A DNA stretch of 64,000 nt. Origin: JAICXG01 sp036825615 (GTDB lineage Bacteria > Verrucomicrobiota > Verrucomicrobiia > Chthoniobacterales > UBA10450). Position 1 is the first letter of the stretch; every line of letters begins with the position of its first letter. The notes beneath the pieces are model-generated. The model had not been told where the DNA came from. It saw only the letters and a list, made by a program, of their open reading frames with translations, and made no database searches. The stretch spans positions 71,824-135,823 of the forward strand of contig DAISXY010000011.1 in NCBI GenBank assembly GCA_036825615.1, in the 5' to 3' direction. Of this stretch, positions 1 to 7,413 are shown piece by piece. Made by a program: the position numbers and the translations under genes.

Positions 1-341
1 TTGGCGCCGAAGACGCGCTCGGGCAGGTCGCCTTCGGAGAGATTGAAGGTCGCGGTGTCGAAGGCGGCGAGTTTATCGAAACTCTTGAGCTGCGCCTTGT
101 ATTCGAGGAACTCAGGCGGCGAAACCGGAATGGCGTCGAGGTTTTGCGCGCGGAAATGTTCGAAGAGCAGAACGAGACGCGACGGGTCCTGGTAGGGGAG
201 CGGCTTGATGAGGAGTGCGTTGACCAGAGTGAAGACTGCGGTTGTCGCTCCAATCCCGAGCGCGAGCGTGACGATGCCGACCAAGGCGAAGAGTGGATTT
301 TTCGCGAGCAGGCGGAGTGAATGACGGAGATCCTGGAACAT
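1..341 (-). CDS. ABC transporter permease, ADOP/MacB-type, N-terminal part
   Basis: This is the first 113 codons of an FtsX/MacB-family permease cut off by the window edge. The translation begins MFQDLRHSLRLLAKNP, followed by one membrane helix at about residues 16-38 with the family phrase TLALGIGATTAVF, then the start of the periplasmic MacB_PCD domain (YQDPSRLV). This opening is typical of the duplicated orphan permeases (ADOP) common in Acidobacteria and Verrucomicrobia. It is the last visible gene of the minus-strand transporter operon that also encodes an ABC ATPase and a MacA-like adaptor. It probably forms the inner-membrane part of a tripartite efflux or lipoprotein-release machine; the substrate cannot be told from sequence. 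Confidence 0.88.
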   Translation of the reverse strand, partial: MFQDLRHSLRLLAKNPLFALVGIVTLALGIGATTAVFTLVNALLIKPLPYQDPSRLVLLFEHFRAQNLDAIPVSPPEFLEYKAQLKSFDKLAAFDTATFNLSEGDLPERVFGA

Positions 342-345
342 AGGG

Positions 346-693
346 TTATCGCAATTTGGTCATCCCGAGCGCAGTCGAGGGATCCCGTCGATCGGCCGTG
401 AAGCGCTGCTGCTGCTCGTGCTGGGCGAAGTTGAAGGAAATCGAATGCGGCTCGTTGATGCCACGGGATCCCTCGACTCCGCTGCGCTCCGCTCGGGATG
501 ACGGAGGTTGATGCCACGGGATCCCTCGGCTCCGCTGCGCTCCGCTCGGGATGACGGAGGTTGATGCGACGGGATCCCTCGACTCCGCTGCGCTCCGCTC
601 GGGATGACGGAAGGCGAGCGCGATGTTGGCGGCGAGGAGAGCGAGAACGATCAGCGCCTTGATCGAACCTGCGTTGCGATCGCTTCGGCGCAT
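346..693 (-). CDS. Small membrane ORF with repeat-derived C-terminus
   Basis: This 115-codon frame starts at an ATG preceded by a strong ribosome-binding site (AGGAGG, eight bases upstream) that overlaps the end of the ATPase gene. The first 28 residues carry one hydrophobic segment (ALIVLALLAANIALAF). From about residue 29 onward it is simply the translation of four copies of a dispersed repeat (HPERSAAESRDP and its variants). Two readings are possible: a short membrane peptide whose stop codon was lost when repeats inserted, or a coupling leader for the permease. The N-terminus looks real because of the binding site; the tail is unlikely to be functional. It matches no family I recognise. 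Confidence 0.45.
   Translation of the reverse strand: MRRSDRNAGSIKALIVLALLAANIALAFRHPERSAAESRDPVASTSVIPSGAQRSRGIPWHQPPSSRAERSGVEGSRGINEPHSISFNFAQHEQQQRFTADRRDPSTALGMTKLR
358..610. repeat. Dispersed repeat R1, four copies (GGTCATCCCGAGC type)
   Basis: One copy reads GGTCATCCCGAGCGCAG at 358. Three head-to-tail copies of the reverse orientation (GGGATCCCTCGACTCCGCTG and variants) follow between 468 and 610 with a period near 52 bases. The same family recurs at 7122-7159, 40113-40148, 40243-40270 and 49207-49332. It behaves as intergenic clutter that creates spurious reading frames. Confidence 0.9.
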
Positions 694-714
694 CGTGCGT
701 TCCTCCTCAGGCCG

Positions 715-1403
<689 letters not shown>

Positions 1404-1407
<4 letters not shown>

Positions 1408-1847
1408 ATTGCTGAATGCTGAATGCTGATTGAAAGCCCGGCCTCGCTCGCTTCGCGAGCTGCGTTACGGGCTGATTGTGGAGTGGTGGTTCGCGTTCCG
1501 TTCTTGCGAGCGGAGATGAATGAAGCGGCCATGATTTTGACCAGCTCGTTCGCTTCGTTCAGGAGGGGTGAGACTTTTGTTTCGGGAAGTATCTTGTCCG
1601 CGATGATGAGCTCGAGCCAAAGCGCGGTTTCGTCCGCTTCTTCCTCCACAACACCGATCTTGGAAACAAATTCAGCGCGAGATCTCGAACGACAGGCGGC
1701 GCGATAATTTGCCGCCACGCTCGTTCCGCTGCGCATGAGCTGATTCGCGATGGCGCGGCCTTTGACCGAATCGGGCAAAGAGTCAACCAGACGCATGACA
1801 CGAAGCGCAAATTCCTTTGTGCGGGCTTTAAGTTCGTTAGCGTTCAT
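1404..1847 (-). CDS. Four-helix-bundle protein, S23 (23S rRNA intervening-sequence) family
   Basis: This 147-residue, mostly helical protein has family signatures: LVDSLPDSVKGRAIANQLMR, SGTSVAANYRAAC and the acidic ETALWLELI segment. S23 proteins were first seen encoded in intervening sequences of 23S rRNA and are scattered among soil bacteria; their role is not established. Here the gene sits between the MacA-like and ATPase genes of a transporter operon. It is bounded by a perfect 13-base inverted repeat (1419-1431 and 1869-1881), and its last residues (ISIQHSAI) are read from the left copy. This looks like a self-contained insertion rather than an original operon member. It overlaps the ATPase start by four bases. 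Confidence 0.88.
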
Positions 1848-1881
1848 TGCGAAAAATCAGAAATCAGAAATCAGCATTCAG
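1419..1881. repeat. 13-bp inverted repeat bracketing the S23 gene
   Basis: CTGAATGCTGATT at 1419-1431 is matched by its exact reverse complement AATCAGCATTCAG at 1869-1881. The right side is preceded by further AAATCAG iterations and the left by another GCTGAAT copy. The pair encloses almost all of the S23 reading frame. Confidence 0.8.
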
Positions 1882-1889
1882 AAATTCAT

Positions 1890-3218
1890 TCAGTTCAGCT
1901 GAATCCGATCGTGCGAGTCATAGGCGCTGGTGTCGGAAAGGATGACCTGATCGCCTTCATTCAGGCCGCTCAGGATTTCGATCGTGTTGACGGAGCTGCG
2001 GCCGAAGTGCACCGGCGTGCGCACGGCCTCGCCGTTTTTCGTCAGGCGAAAGACGCCAACCGTGGCGCCATCCTGCGCAAACGCCGGGCGACCGACGTAA
2101 AGGACATTATTGAGCCGCTCGAGCTCGATCGTGCCGTCAACGCTCAGGTCAGGTCGAGCCCCTTTCGGAAGCGGACCATCGAGCGCGACGTCGACGGTCA
2201 CTGTCCCTTGCTCGACCGCGGGATCGACGCGGATGACGTGGCCTTCAACGACGCCGTTGCGCGTGTCGATCGAGGCCGGCTGGTTGATCTGAATATCTTT
2301 CGCCTGCGTCTCCGCGATCTTGACCTGGGCTTTGAGTTTCGTCGGGTCGGCGACCCGGGCGAGGTTCGTGCCCGCGATCACGCGCTGACCGACTTCAACC
2401 GGCAATTGCTGGAGCACGCCAGTCATGCCGGCTTTGACATGAAGATTTTCAACTTCGCGCGCCGCCAGTTCGGCCGAAGCCTTGAGTTGATCGACCGCGG
2501 CTTGCTTCGAGGCGAGCTGCGGGTCGATGGAGTCGCGGGCAAACTCGAGGCGTTTCTGCTCGATTCCATCGCGGTTCGCCAACTCGTCGCGCTTGATGAT
2601 TGAGGTCTTGTATTCCAGTTCCGCGATGAGGCCGTTCTTGCGCAGGTTGTCATTGGTCTCGGCCTCCATTTTCGCCTGCTGATACTCGGAGTGGACCTGC
2701 GCGGTGGTGGATTCCTGGTTGAGCAGCTCGCGCTGCAAGGTTGCACGCAGCGTGGTCAGCTCGGCTTCAGCCGCTTTCTCCTTCAGCTCGGCGTCGCGCG
2801 CCGCCTGTTCGAGGTCGGGGCTCGAAAGCTCGAGAATCACGCTATCAGGTTTCACCTGCGCGCCGGGCCGGATGATGATCTTTTCCACCCGGCCTTCCTT
2901 GCTCGCGGCGATCCAGCGAATGTCCTCGGGCACGAGGGTGCCGAGACCGCGCACCTGGCGCAGCATCGGGCCGCGCTTCACCGTGTCGATCCAAACCGAA
3001 GCGCGATCGACGCTGACCGCGGCCGGCTTCAAGCGCGAGACCGCGATCGCGATCACGAGAAATCCGAGCACGGAAGCGCCGATGATGATCAAACGGCGCT
3101 TCCGCTTTTTCCTGGCGAGGTCAGGTCGAGCGACATCCATGGACGAAGTGACTGGTGTAAAGCCCGTCGTGGGCGCGGGCTCTTTGCCGCCGCCGATCAC
3201 TTCGAAGCTCCGCTGCAT
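1890..3218 (-). CDS. Efflux periplasmic adaptor subunit, MacA/HlyD family
   Basis: This membrane-fusion protein links the inner-membrane ABC/ADOP permease to an outer-membrane channel. From the chosen start it has a basic stretch (RKKRKRR) followed by a membrane anchor (LIIIGASVLGFLVIAIAVS), a first lipoyl half (IIRPGAQVKPDSVILELSSPDL), a long alpha-helical hairpin (about residues 130-235), the second lipoyl half (VEVGQRVIAGTNLARV) and beta-barrel and membrane-proximal domains to the end. A GTG at 3236 directly after the upstream stop would add six residues. I prefer the ATG at 3218 because AGGGA lies nine bases before it. The operon context with ATPase and permease supports a MacAB-like exporter; the substrate is unknown. 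Confidence 0.93.
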   Translation of the reverse strand: MQRSFEVIGGGKEPAPTTGFTPVTSSMDVARPDLARKKRKRRLIIIGASVLGFLVIAIAVSRLKPAAVSVDRASVWIDTVKRGPMLRQVRGLGTLVPEDIRWIAASKEGRVEKIIIRPGAQVKPDSVILELSSPDLEQAARDAELKEKAAEAELTTLRATLQRELLNQESTTAQVHSEYQQAKMEAETNDNLRKNGLIAELEYKTSIIKRDELANRDGIEQKRLEFARDSIDPQLASKQAAVDQLKASAELAAREVENLHVKAGMTGVLQQLPVEVGQRVIAGTNLARVADPTKLKAQVKIAETQAKDIQINQPASIDTRNGVVEGHVIRVDPAVEQGTVTVDVALDGPLPKGARPDLSVDGTIELERLNNVLYVGRPAFAQDGATVGVFRLTKNGEAVRTPVHFGRSSVNTIEILSGLNEGDQVILSDTSAYDSHDRIQLN

Positions 3219-3236
3219 GTTGGTCGATCCCTGCAC

Positions 3237-3554
3237 TTAAAGCACGCCCAGAGTGTGGATGAGAGTCGCGACGGCCTGAACGCTGTTGACGATCGGCAAA
3301 AGCGCGGTGCCGATAAGGGCGGCGAAGAGCGCGGCGTCAACCGCGAACCCACGCGTGGCTTCCTCGGCAAAGTAATCGTTGCTGATCTTGAAGAAACCCG
3401 GCTCGCGGAACTGCGCCGGCGTGCCGCAGCGACCGTTCAAGTTGCAGCTCTGATAGTGGTAGTCGGTTTGCGGAAAAGCCCGGTTCTGGCGCACCATGCG
3501 CGGGTCGGACTCATGCCGCCGATTGATTTGATCGATGTGGATAATCTTTTTCAT
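3237..3554 (-). CDS. Small membrane protein heading the transporter operon
   Basis: This is a 105-residue protein of no family I recognise. The first 75 residues are polar and include a Cys pair (SCNLNGRCG); the C-terminus holds one hydrophobic segment (AALFAALIGTALLPIVNSV) that could anchor it in the membrane. The ATG at 3552-3554 is preceded by AAGGA at a suitable distance. It is the first gene after the sigma-54 promoter at 3630-3645, and the MacA-like gene follows without a gap. The position suggests an accessory or exported substrate of the transporter, but this is inference from context only. Confidence 0.7.
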   Translation of the reverse strand: MKKIIHIDQINRRHESDPRMVRQNRAFPQTDYHYQSCNLNGRCGTPAQFREPGFFKISNDYFAEEATRGFAVDAALFAALIGTALLPIVNSVQAVATLIHTLGVL

Positions 3555-3629
3555 GGCTTTGTTTCCTTTGGGATGCGTCGGCCTCGAATTTTGGATTCAA
3601 GAATTTTTGCCGATTGCGCCGGGAGCTAT

Positions 3630-3645
3630 TGCAATGGGCGTGCCA
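3630..3645 (-). promoter_or_regulatory. Sigma-54 promoter of the transporter operon
   Basis: Read on the minus strand this is TGGCACGCCCATTGCA, which matches the sigma-54 (RpoN) consensus TGGCACG-N4-TTGCW at every defined position. It is correctly spaced and oriented, with the -12 element about 75 bases upstream of the ATG at 3554. The window encodes one sigma-54-dependent activator (15073-16419), the natural candidate regulator. Confidence 0.82.
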
Positions 3646-3662
3646 AGCTCAAAAAGAAGTCA

Positions 3663-3681
3663 TAAGTCGTTCTCCGACTTA
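3663..3681. promoter_or_regulatory. 19-bp palindrome upstream of the sigma-54 promoter
   Basis: TAAGTCG and CGACTTA form a perfect 7-base inverted repeat separated by five bases, ending about 20 bases upstream of the -24 element. It may be a binding site for the activator or for another regulator. Enhancer sites for this class usually lie further upstream, so the role is uncertain. Confidence 0.5.
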
Positions 3682-3957
3682 CAGGTTCCACCGCGAGCGA
3701 AATTTTCGGCAACTCGCGTTTTGCGTCGCACGCGGGATTAGGTTGTCCCGATTGCGGGACGGCGGAAGCGCCTAACGAATAGAGAATCAGAGCGCAGCGG
3801 CTCCAGCGCCAGTCTGTTTGTGCTCCTGGCGTGATCGACCCACAGATTATGCCGGTGAACGCAGATCAGAGGAAAGCGGCCGTCCCTTTCTCTTATCTGT
3901 GTAATCTGCGTAATCTGTGGTTGATTTCGCTACGGCCGACTGCCGGAAGGGGCTTCT
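3682..3957. other. Gap without a gene
   Basis: I see no coding signal. The stretch holds one copy of the 9-mer GCCTAACGA (3770) and a degenerate repeat rich in ATCTGCG/ATCTGTG words around 3840-3925, of a kind often dispersed between genes in such genomes. Any upstream activator sites for the sigma-54 promoter would be expected here. Confidence 0.6.
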
Positions 3958-4031
3958 GTAGCCGGGGGCGTTGACCCCGGCTCTCCCGTTTACAGGTCCG
4001 ACGTGCTGCCGGGGTCATCGCCCCCGGCTAC
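3958..4031. repeat. Dispersed repeat R2 as a long inverted pair
   Basis: GTAGCCGGGGGCGTTGACC and, inverted, GGTCATCGCCCCCGGCTAC form a hairpin with a stem of about 23 bases, three bases after the stop codon of the beta-strand-repeat gene. Besides being a repeat it may act as a transcription end or mRNA stabiliser for that gene. Other R2 copies lie at 18882-18974, 31815-31837 and, degenerate, 32341-32366. Confidence 0.85.
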
Positions 4032-4033
4032 AA

Positions 4034-5791
4034 CTACTGCACGGTCAGGGTGAGATCGTTGCCGTCGCCGCCAGAGTAGCTGGCTTGGAAGTTATTGCCG
4101 TTGATTGTGACAACACCGCCCTCGGGCAGGTTACTGAAGCTACCGCTGATCGGGTTTGGACTTGTGTTGCTGATCAACGTCAAAGTCAGGCCGCGTTTCA
4201 GGTTGCCCTGGGTTTGGCCGAGGAGGTTTATGGTTGCGCCATTAACTGTAACTCCGTTGGCGATAACCAAGTCGGTCCTGGCCTTGTTCTTCTTTGCTTG
4301 GAAGGTGCAGGTGTAGGTCGCATCGGAGTTAAAGGTAAGGGCGCTCTGGATCGTAAGCGTGGCCTGCTTGCTTGTGCCGACGGCCGGAGCAAGGAATGCG
4401 CCGTTGCCGCTCCCGGTCCCGATCGTGGTTACGCCGGCGATGATGCCTTTGCCCCCGAGCGTGCCGGCGGTGACATTGACCGCTCCCGTGCCGGTGGCTG
4501 AGCCAGTCTTATTCGCCACCTTCAGGACGCCCGCGCTCACGCTGGTTGCTCCCGTATAGGTGTTGGCGCCACTCAAGGTCAGTGTGCCGGTGCCAATCTT
4601 AGTCACTCCGCCGCTCTCCTGGATGACGCCCGAGAAGGTCGTGCTCTGGTTGTTATTCCCGATCGTGAGCGTGTTGGCCCTGAGCAGGACTGAACCGGTA
4701 CCCGTGAGCGAGCCGATCGTTACTCCCGGCGTGTTGTGCGTGGTGATGTCGAGCTTTGCATTGCCGTTGAGGGTGATGCTCGCTGTGCCGCCACTGGCTG
4801 TGTCTTGAAAGGAAATCATGCCACCATGGGAGCTGCCCACTCCGCCGTTGGCGGTGATGTTCGCATTGGCGGCAGTGCTGTTGTCGATGAAGAGCAACGA
4901 TGTCGTGGACAGTCCTGCGCCCATGGCGCCGTTGATGACAAAGGTGGCATTGTCTGCCGTGGCCGTGTTGTCGAAAAGGATGAAACTGCCATGCTCGCCG
5001 CTCGTGCTTCCCCCGATTGTGGTGAAGGTGCCTTCGCCCGCGCTGGAAAAACCCTCGAAATCCATCTGGGAAGAAAACCCTCCGGCCCCACCGATACAGG
5101 TGCAGGTCATATGCTCCGCGTTGTTGCTGCCCGCAAAGGTCACGAATGCCGCCGTGCTGAGGTTCAGGGTCGAGTTTCCGCCAGTCGAGCTGTCGAAGAA
5201 TGAAATGACCGAGCTGGCGCTGGCGTTGATGATCGCATCTCCTGCCGTTGAATCATCCCAAAACTCCAAAGTGCCTTGCAAAGACCCGCTTGTCAGATCG
5301 AAAGTCGCCGCGCCCGCAGAAGAAGAGTTGTAGAACACGATCAACCCTCCAGCTGTGCTATAACTTAGCATGTTGCCCGCAGTGGCGCTGTTGTAGAAAA
5401 ACATCGCGCCAGCTAAGTCAGCCTGTTCGGGAATGACCACTGATTGCATCAAGCCTGAGTTATTGACGAATCCGACACCGTTCGGCTTCAGGTTGCTTAC
5501 ATCAAGGGTGATTGTGTAGGCTGGTGCGCCACTGTTGAAGACGATACTATCAACATTGATGTTGGAACCAAAATCGACCAATACACTCGTGACGTTGGAC
5601 GCATCGAATGTCGCGATGTCCGTCGTTGAGTTGGGAACGGTGTTAGGCACCCAGTTCGTTGCGGTGTTCCAGTCATCGCTCGATGGGTTGCTGCTCCAAG
5701 TGGCACTACCACCGAGGGAAGGCCGGTGCGCCGCCAGCAATAGCAGCGCAGCGGCAACGAAAAATCTAAGTCTAATGAGTGGCGGTTTCAT
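4034..5791 (-). CDS. Secreted beta-strand-repeat protein, copy 1
   Basis: This 585-residue protein has a signal peptide (IRLRFFVAAALLLLAAHRP) and a low-complexity Ser/Thr/Gly/Asn-rich beta-helix body. After the signal comes a WNTATNW motif, and near residue 400 the classic 'autotransporter-associated beta strand repeat' (GTGTLTLSGANTYTGATSV). It ends GGDGNDLTLTVQ. It has no C-terminal beta-barrel, so despite the family name it is not a self-transporting autotransporter; it is probably surface-bound or released. Its start overlaps the end of the upstream hydrolase gene by 20 bases, so the two are co-translated. It is paralogous to 45010-46536: the N-terminal motif and last ~190 residues are clearly related, while the middle has diverged. 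Confidence 0.88.
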   Translation of the reverse strand: MKPPLIRLRFFVAAALLLLAAHRPSLGGSATWSSNPSSDDWNTATNWVPNTVPNSTTDIATFDASNVTSVLVDFGSNINVDSIVFNSGAPAYTITLDVSNLKPNGVGFVNNSGLMQSVVIPEQADLAGAMFFYNSATAGNMLSYSTAGGLIVFYNSSSAGAATFDLTSGSLQGTLEFWDDSTAGDAIINASASSVISFFDSSTGGNSTLNLSTAAFVTFAGSNNAEHMTCTCIGGAGGFSSQMDFEGFSSAGEGTFTTIGGSTSGEHGSFILFDNTATADNATFVINGAMGAGLSTTSLLFIDNSTAANANITANGGVGSSHGGMISFQDTASGGTASITLNGNAKLDITTHNTPGVTIGSLTGTGSVLLRANTLTIGNNNQSTTFSGVIQESGGVTKIGTGTLTLSGANTYTGATSVSAGVLKVANKTGSATGTGAVNVTAGTLGGKGIIAGVTTIGTGSGNGAFLAPAVGTSKQATLTIQSALTFNSDATYTCTFQAKKNKARTDLVIANGVTVNGATINLLGQTQGNLKRGLTLTLISNTSPNPISGSFSNLPEGGVVTINGNNFQASYSGGDGNDLTLTVQ

Positions 5792-6812
5792 GAGACTGTA
5801 AAAAGTTGATCACCTCTTCGCTGACGCACAGGCCATCGCTCAGGGGATCGTTGTTTATCGCGTTCCAGTACTTAAATGCGTGGTCGTGCGTGCTCCCGTA
5901 GTCATAAGTCATTAGCCACCTGTCGATGGGCAGGCTGGGAAATTGCGATCTCAGAGCGTCTCGCATATCTGCTGATTGCGAGTAGGGCACATGGTCGCCG
6001 GTGGTGGAATAGAGCAGAAACGCGGGCGGGTTACTGGTCGCCCCATGGCTCACGAGCCAGGCGGGGGACGCTTCATCTAACGCGCAGTTCCCAGTCCAAT
6101 CGCAATCGGGATCGCAATTCGTCTGAGGCGGGAGATTGACGTAATTATCGAGGTCATTTTCGAAGTTCGTGAGAGCGGTGTCAGGGATGTTGCCGGGATT
6201 GCTCCAATCGCAGAATTGGGCGGGCCCGGACAGGCTAACAACGGCTTTGATGTGTGCTCGCGCGGTTTCATCCCAGCCGCTGACGGTGCTGGCAGCATCC
6301 AGCGCGACCCAAAGAGCGAGAGTGCCACCGGCCGAGCCTCCCACGAGAAAGATTTCGCCATTGCACTGAGGGTCGTTGATCGCGGCCAGAATCTGCCGTT
6401 TGAGGTCGTCGGTTTGCTCAGGCGCGTATCCTTTGTCTGTATCCGACTGACCATCCAGGGTCCCCGGAGGCGCAAGGCGCGTCTCCACCTGAAAGACGAG
6501 GAAACCCGCGAACTGGAGGCTGTAGCTCGCATGCCGCTCGTTCGGTTCCCCGCTGTCGATGACCATATCGTTTTTGAAGATGTTGGGCGGAACCATCAGC
6601 ACCGTCGGGAACTTCTTGTTCTGTGGCCAGGTGCCGGGTGGCACGAAGCGATAGCGCTTCAAGATCGCCGGAGAGGGACTTGGATAGGGCTGATACGCAG
6701 GATCAAGTGTCTCCTCAGAGGCAGGATTGATTGTAACCCCGTCGTTACCCGGACAGTTCTGGGCGTGACACCATTCATTGCTCAGAAGCAGGACGGCCGA
6801 TAAAACGCACAC
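5772..6812 (-). CDS. Secreted alpha/beta hydrolase (esterase-like), copy 1, possibly phase-variable
   Basis: This is a predicted serine hydrolase. The nucleophile elbow is GGSAGG with Ser160; likely acid Asp273 (STTGDHVP) and His311 (THDHAFKYW) complete the triad. The HGGG oxyanion motif of related esterases is replaced by VPPN. The only start in frame is the GTG at 6812, giving a signal peptide with no basic residue (MCVLSAVLLLSNEWCHAQ). Just upstream lies a (GT)12 tract and then an ATG at 6861 that is out of frame by one dinucleotide unit. With 13 (or 10) units that ATG would read through His-Thr repeats into LLRVCVLSAVLLL, a much better signal peptide. It is paired with the beta-strand-repeat gene, as in the second cassette. 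The substrate is unknown. Confidence 0.85.
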   Translation of the reverse strand: MCVLSAVLLLSNEWCHAQNCPGNDGVTINPASEETLDPAYQPYPSPSPAILKRYRFVPPGTWPQNKKFPTVLMVPPNIFKNDMVIDSGEPNERHASYSLQFAGFLVFQVETRLAPPGTLDGQSDTDKGYAPEQTDDLKRQILAAINDPQCNGEIFLVGGSAGGTLALWVALDAASTVSGWDETARAHIKAVVSLSGPAQFCDWSNPGNIPDTALTNFENDLDNYVNLPPQTNCDPDCDWTGNCALDEASPAWLVSHGATSNPPAFLLYSTTGDHVPYSQSADMRDALRSQFPSLPIDRWLMTYDYGSTHDHAFKYWNAINNDPLSDGLCVSEEVINFLQSHETATH

Positions 6813-6821
6813 CCGAAGAAG

Positions 6822-6846
6822 GTGTGTGTGTGTGTGTGTGTGTGTG
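6822..6846. repeat. (GT)12 microsatellite at the hydrolase start
   Basis: Twenty-five bases of perfect alternating G and T lie between an upstream ATG (6861, minus strand) and the signal-peptide codons of the hydrolase. The tract length sets whether that ATG is in frame: 12 units is out of frame; 10 or 13 would be in frame. Confidence 0.95.
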
Positions 6847-7121
6847 GCTATTCGATTTCATTTTTGGTTTGGTTTGAGTTGCTGCGGCTCCGGGAAGCGT
6901 GCTGGCCTTAGGCCGGCCGGTTGGGGCCGGAGAAAGGACATGGCTTGGTGGCGGAGTAACGCGGCAACGCCCGGGCATGGCAGCAAAAAGAACCGCCTTG
7001 GTAAAGCTTTTTCCGGCCCGGACGGATTATATTTTCGTCAGCTTTACCTGAGCGCGCGACCACAAAACTACCGCCAGGATCATTGCCGGGAGGGCGAGAG
7101 CGACCGCAAGCTGGAACGTTG

Positions 7122-7159
7122 CGGGATCCTTCGACTCCGCTGCGCTCCGCCCAGGACGG
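7122..7159. repeat. R1 dispersed repeat copy
   Basis: GGGATCCTTCGACTCCGCTG followed by CGCTCCGCCCAGGACGG belongs to the R1 family seen at 358-610. It lies in the 600-base gap between the hydrolase and the transsulfuration gene. I see no gene in that gap. Confidence 0.8.
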
Positions 7160-7287
7160 GCGGGGGTTGTCTGAACTGGCAAGATGAGGATTTCATTGCC
7201 GCGATGATGCGGCAGTCCTTCGACTATAAAGCAGAATCGCTCCTTTGGGCGAAAAGACGCTCGTTCTGGCGCGAAGCAGCTGCTTCG

Positions 7288-7393
7288 ATCATCCTGCTCC
7301 TGCTCCTAATCGTGCTCGTAAGTGGAGGTTTCCTGGAAAGAGGAGGTTTACGATCACGAGCATGATTACCAGCAGGAGCAGGAGCAGGAGAAA
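7288..7393. repeat. Dispersed hairpin repeat R5, copy a
   Basis: CTGCTCCTGCTCCTAATCG and, inverted after about 60 bases, GATTACCAGCAGGAGCAGG form the arms of a long imperfect hairpin just downstream of the cystathionine gene. A similar structure lies at 42860-42969 before an MBL-fold gene. It may also serve as a transcription end here. Confidence 0.7.
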
Positions 7394-7413
7394 GAGCGGA
7401 GGTCGCGAGAGCC

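Noticed and set aside
4034..5791. True autotransporter
   Set aside because: There is no C-terminal beta-barrel; the protein ends right after the repeat region. Only the passenger-type repeat is shared with autotransporters.
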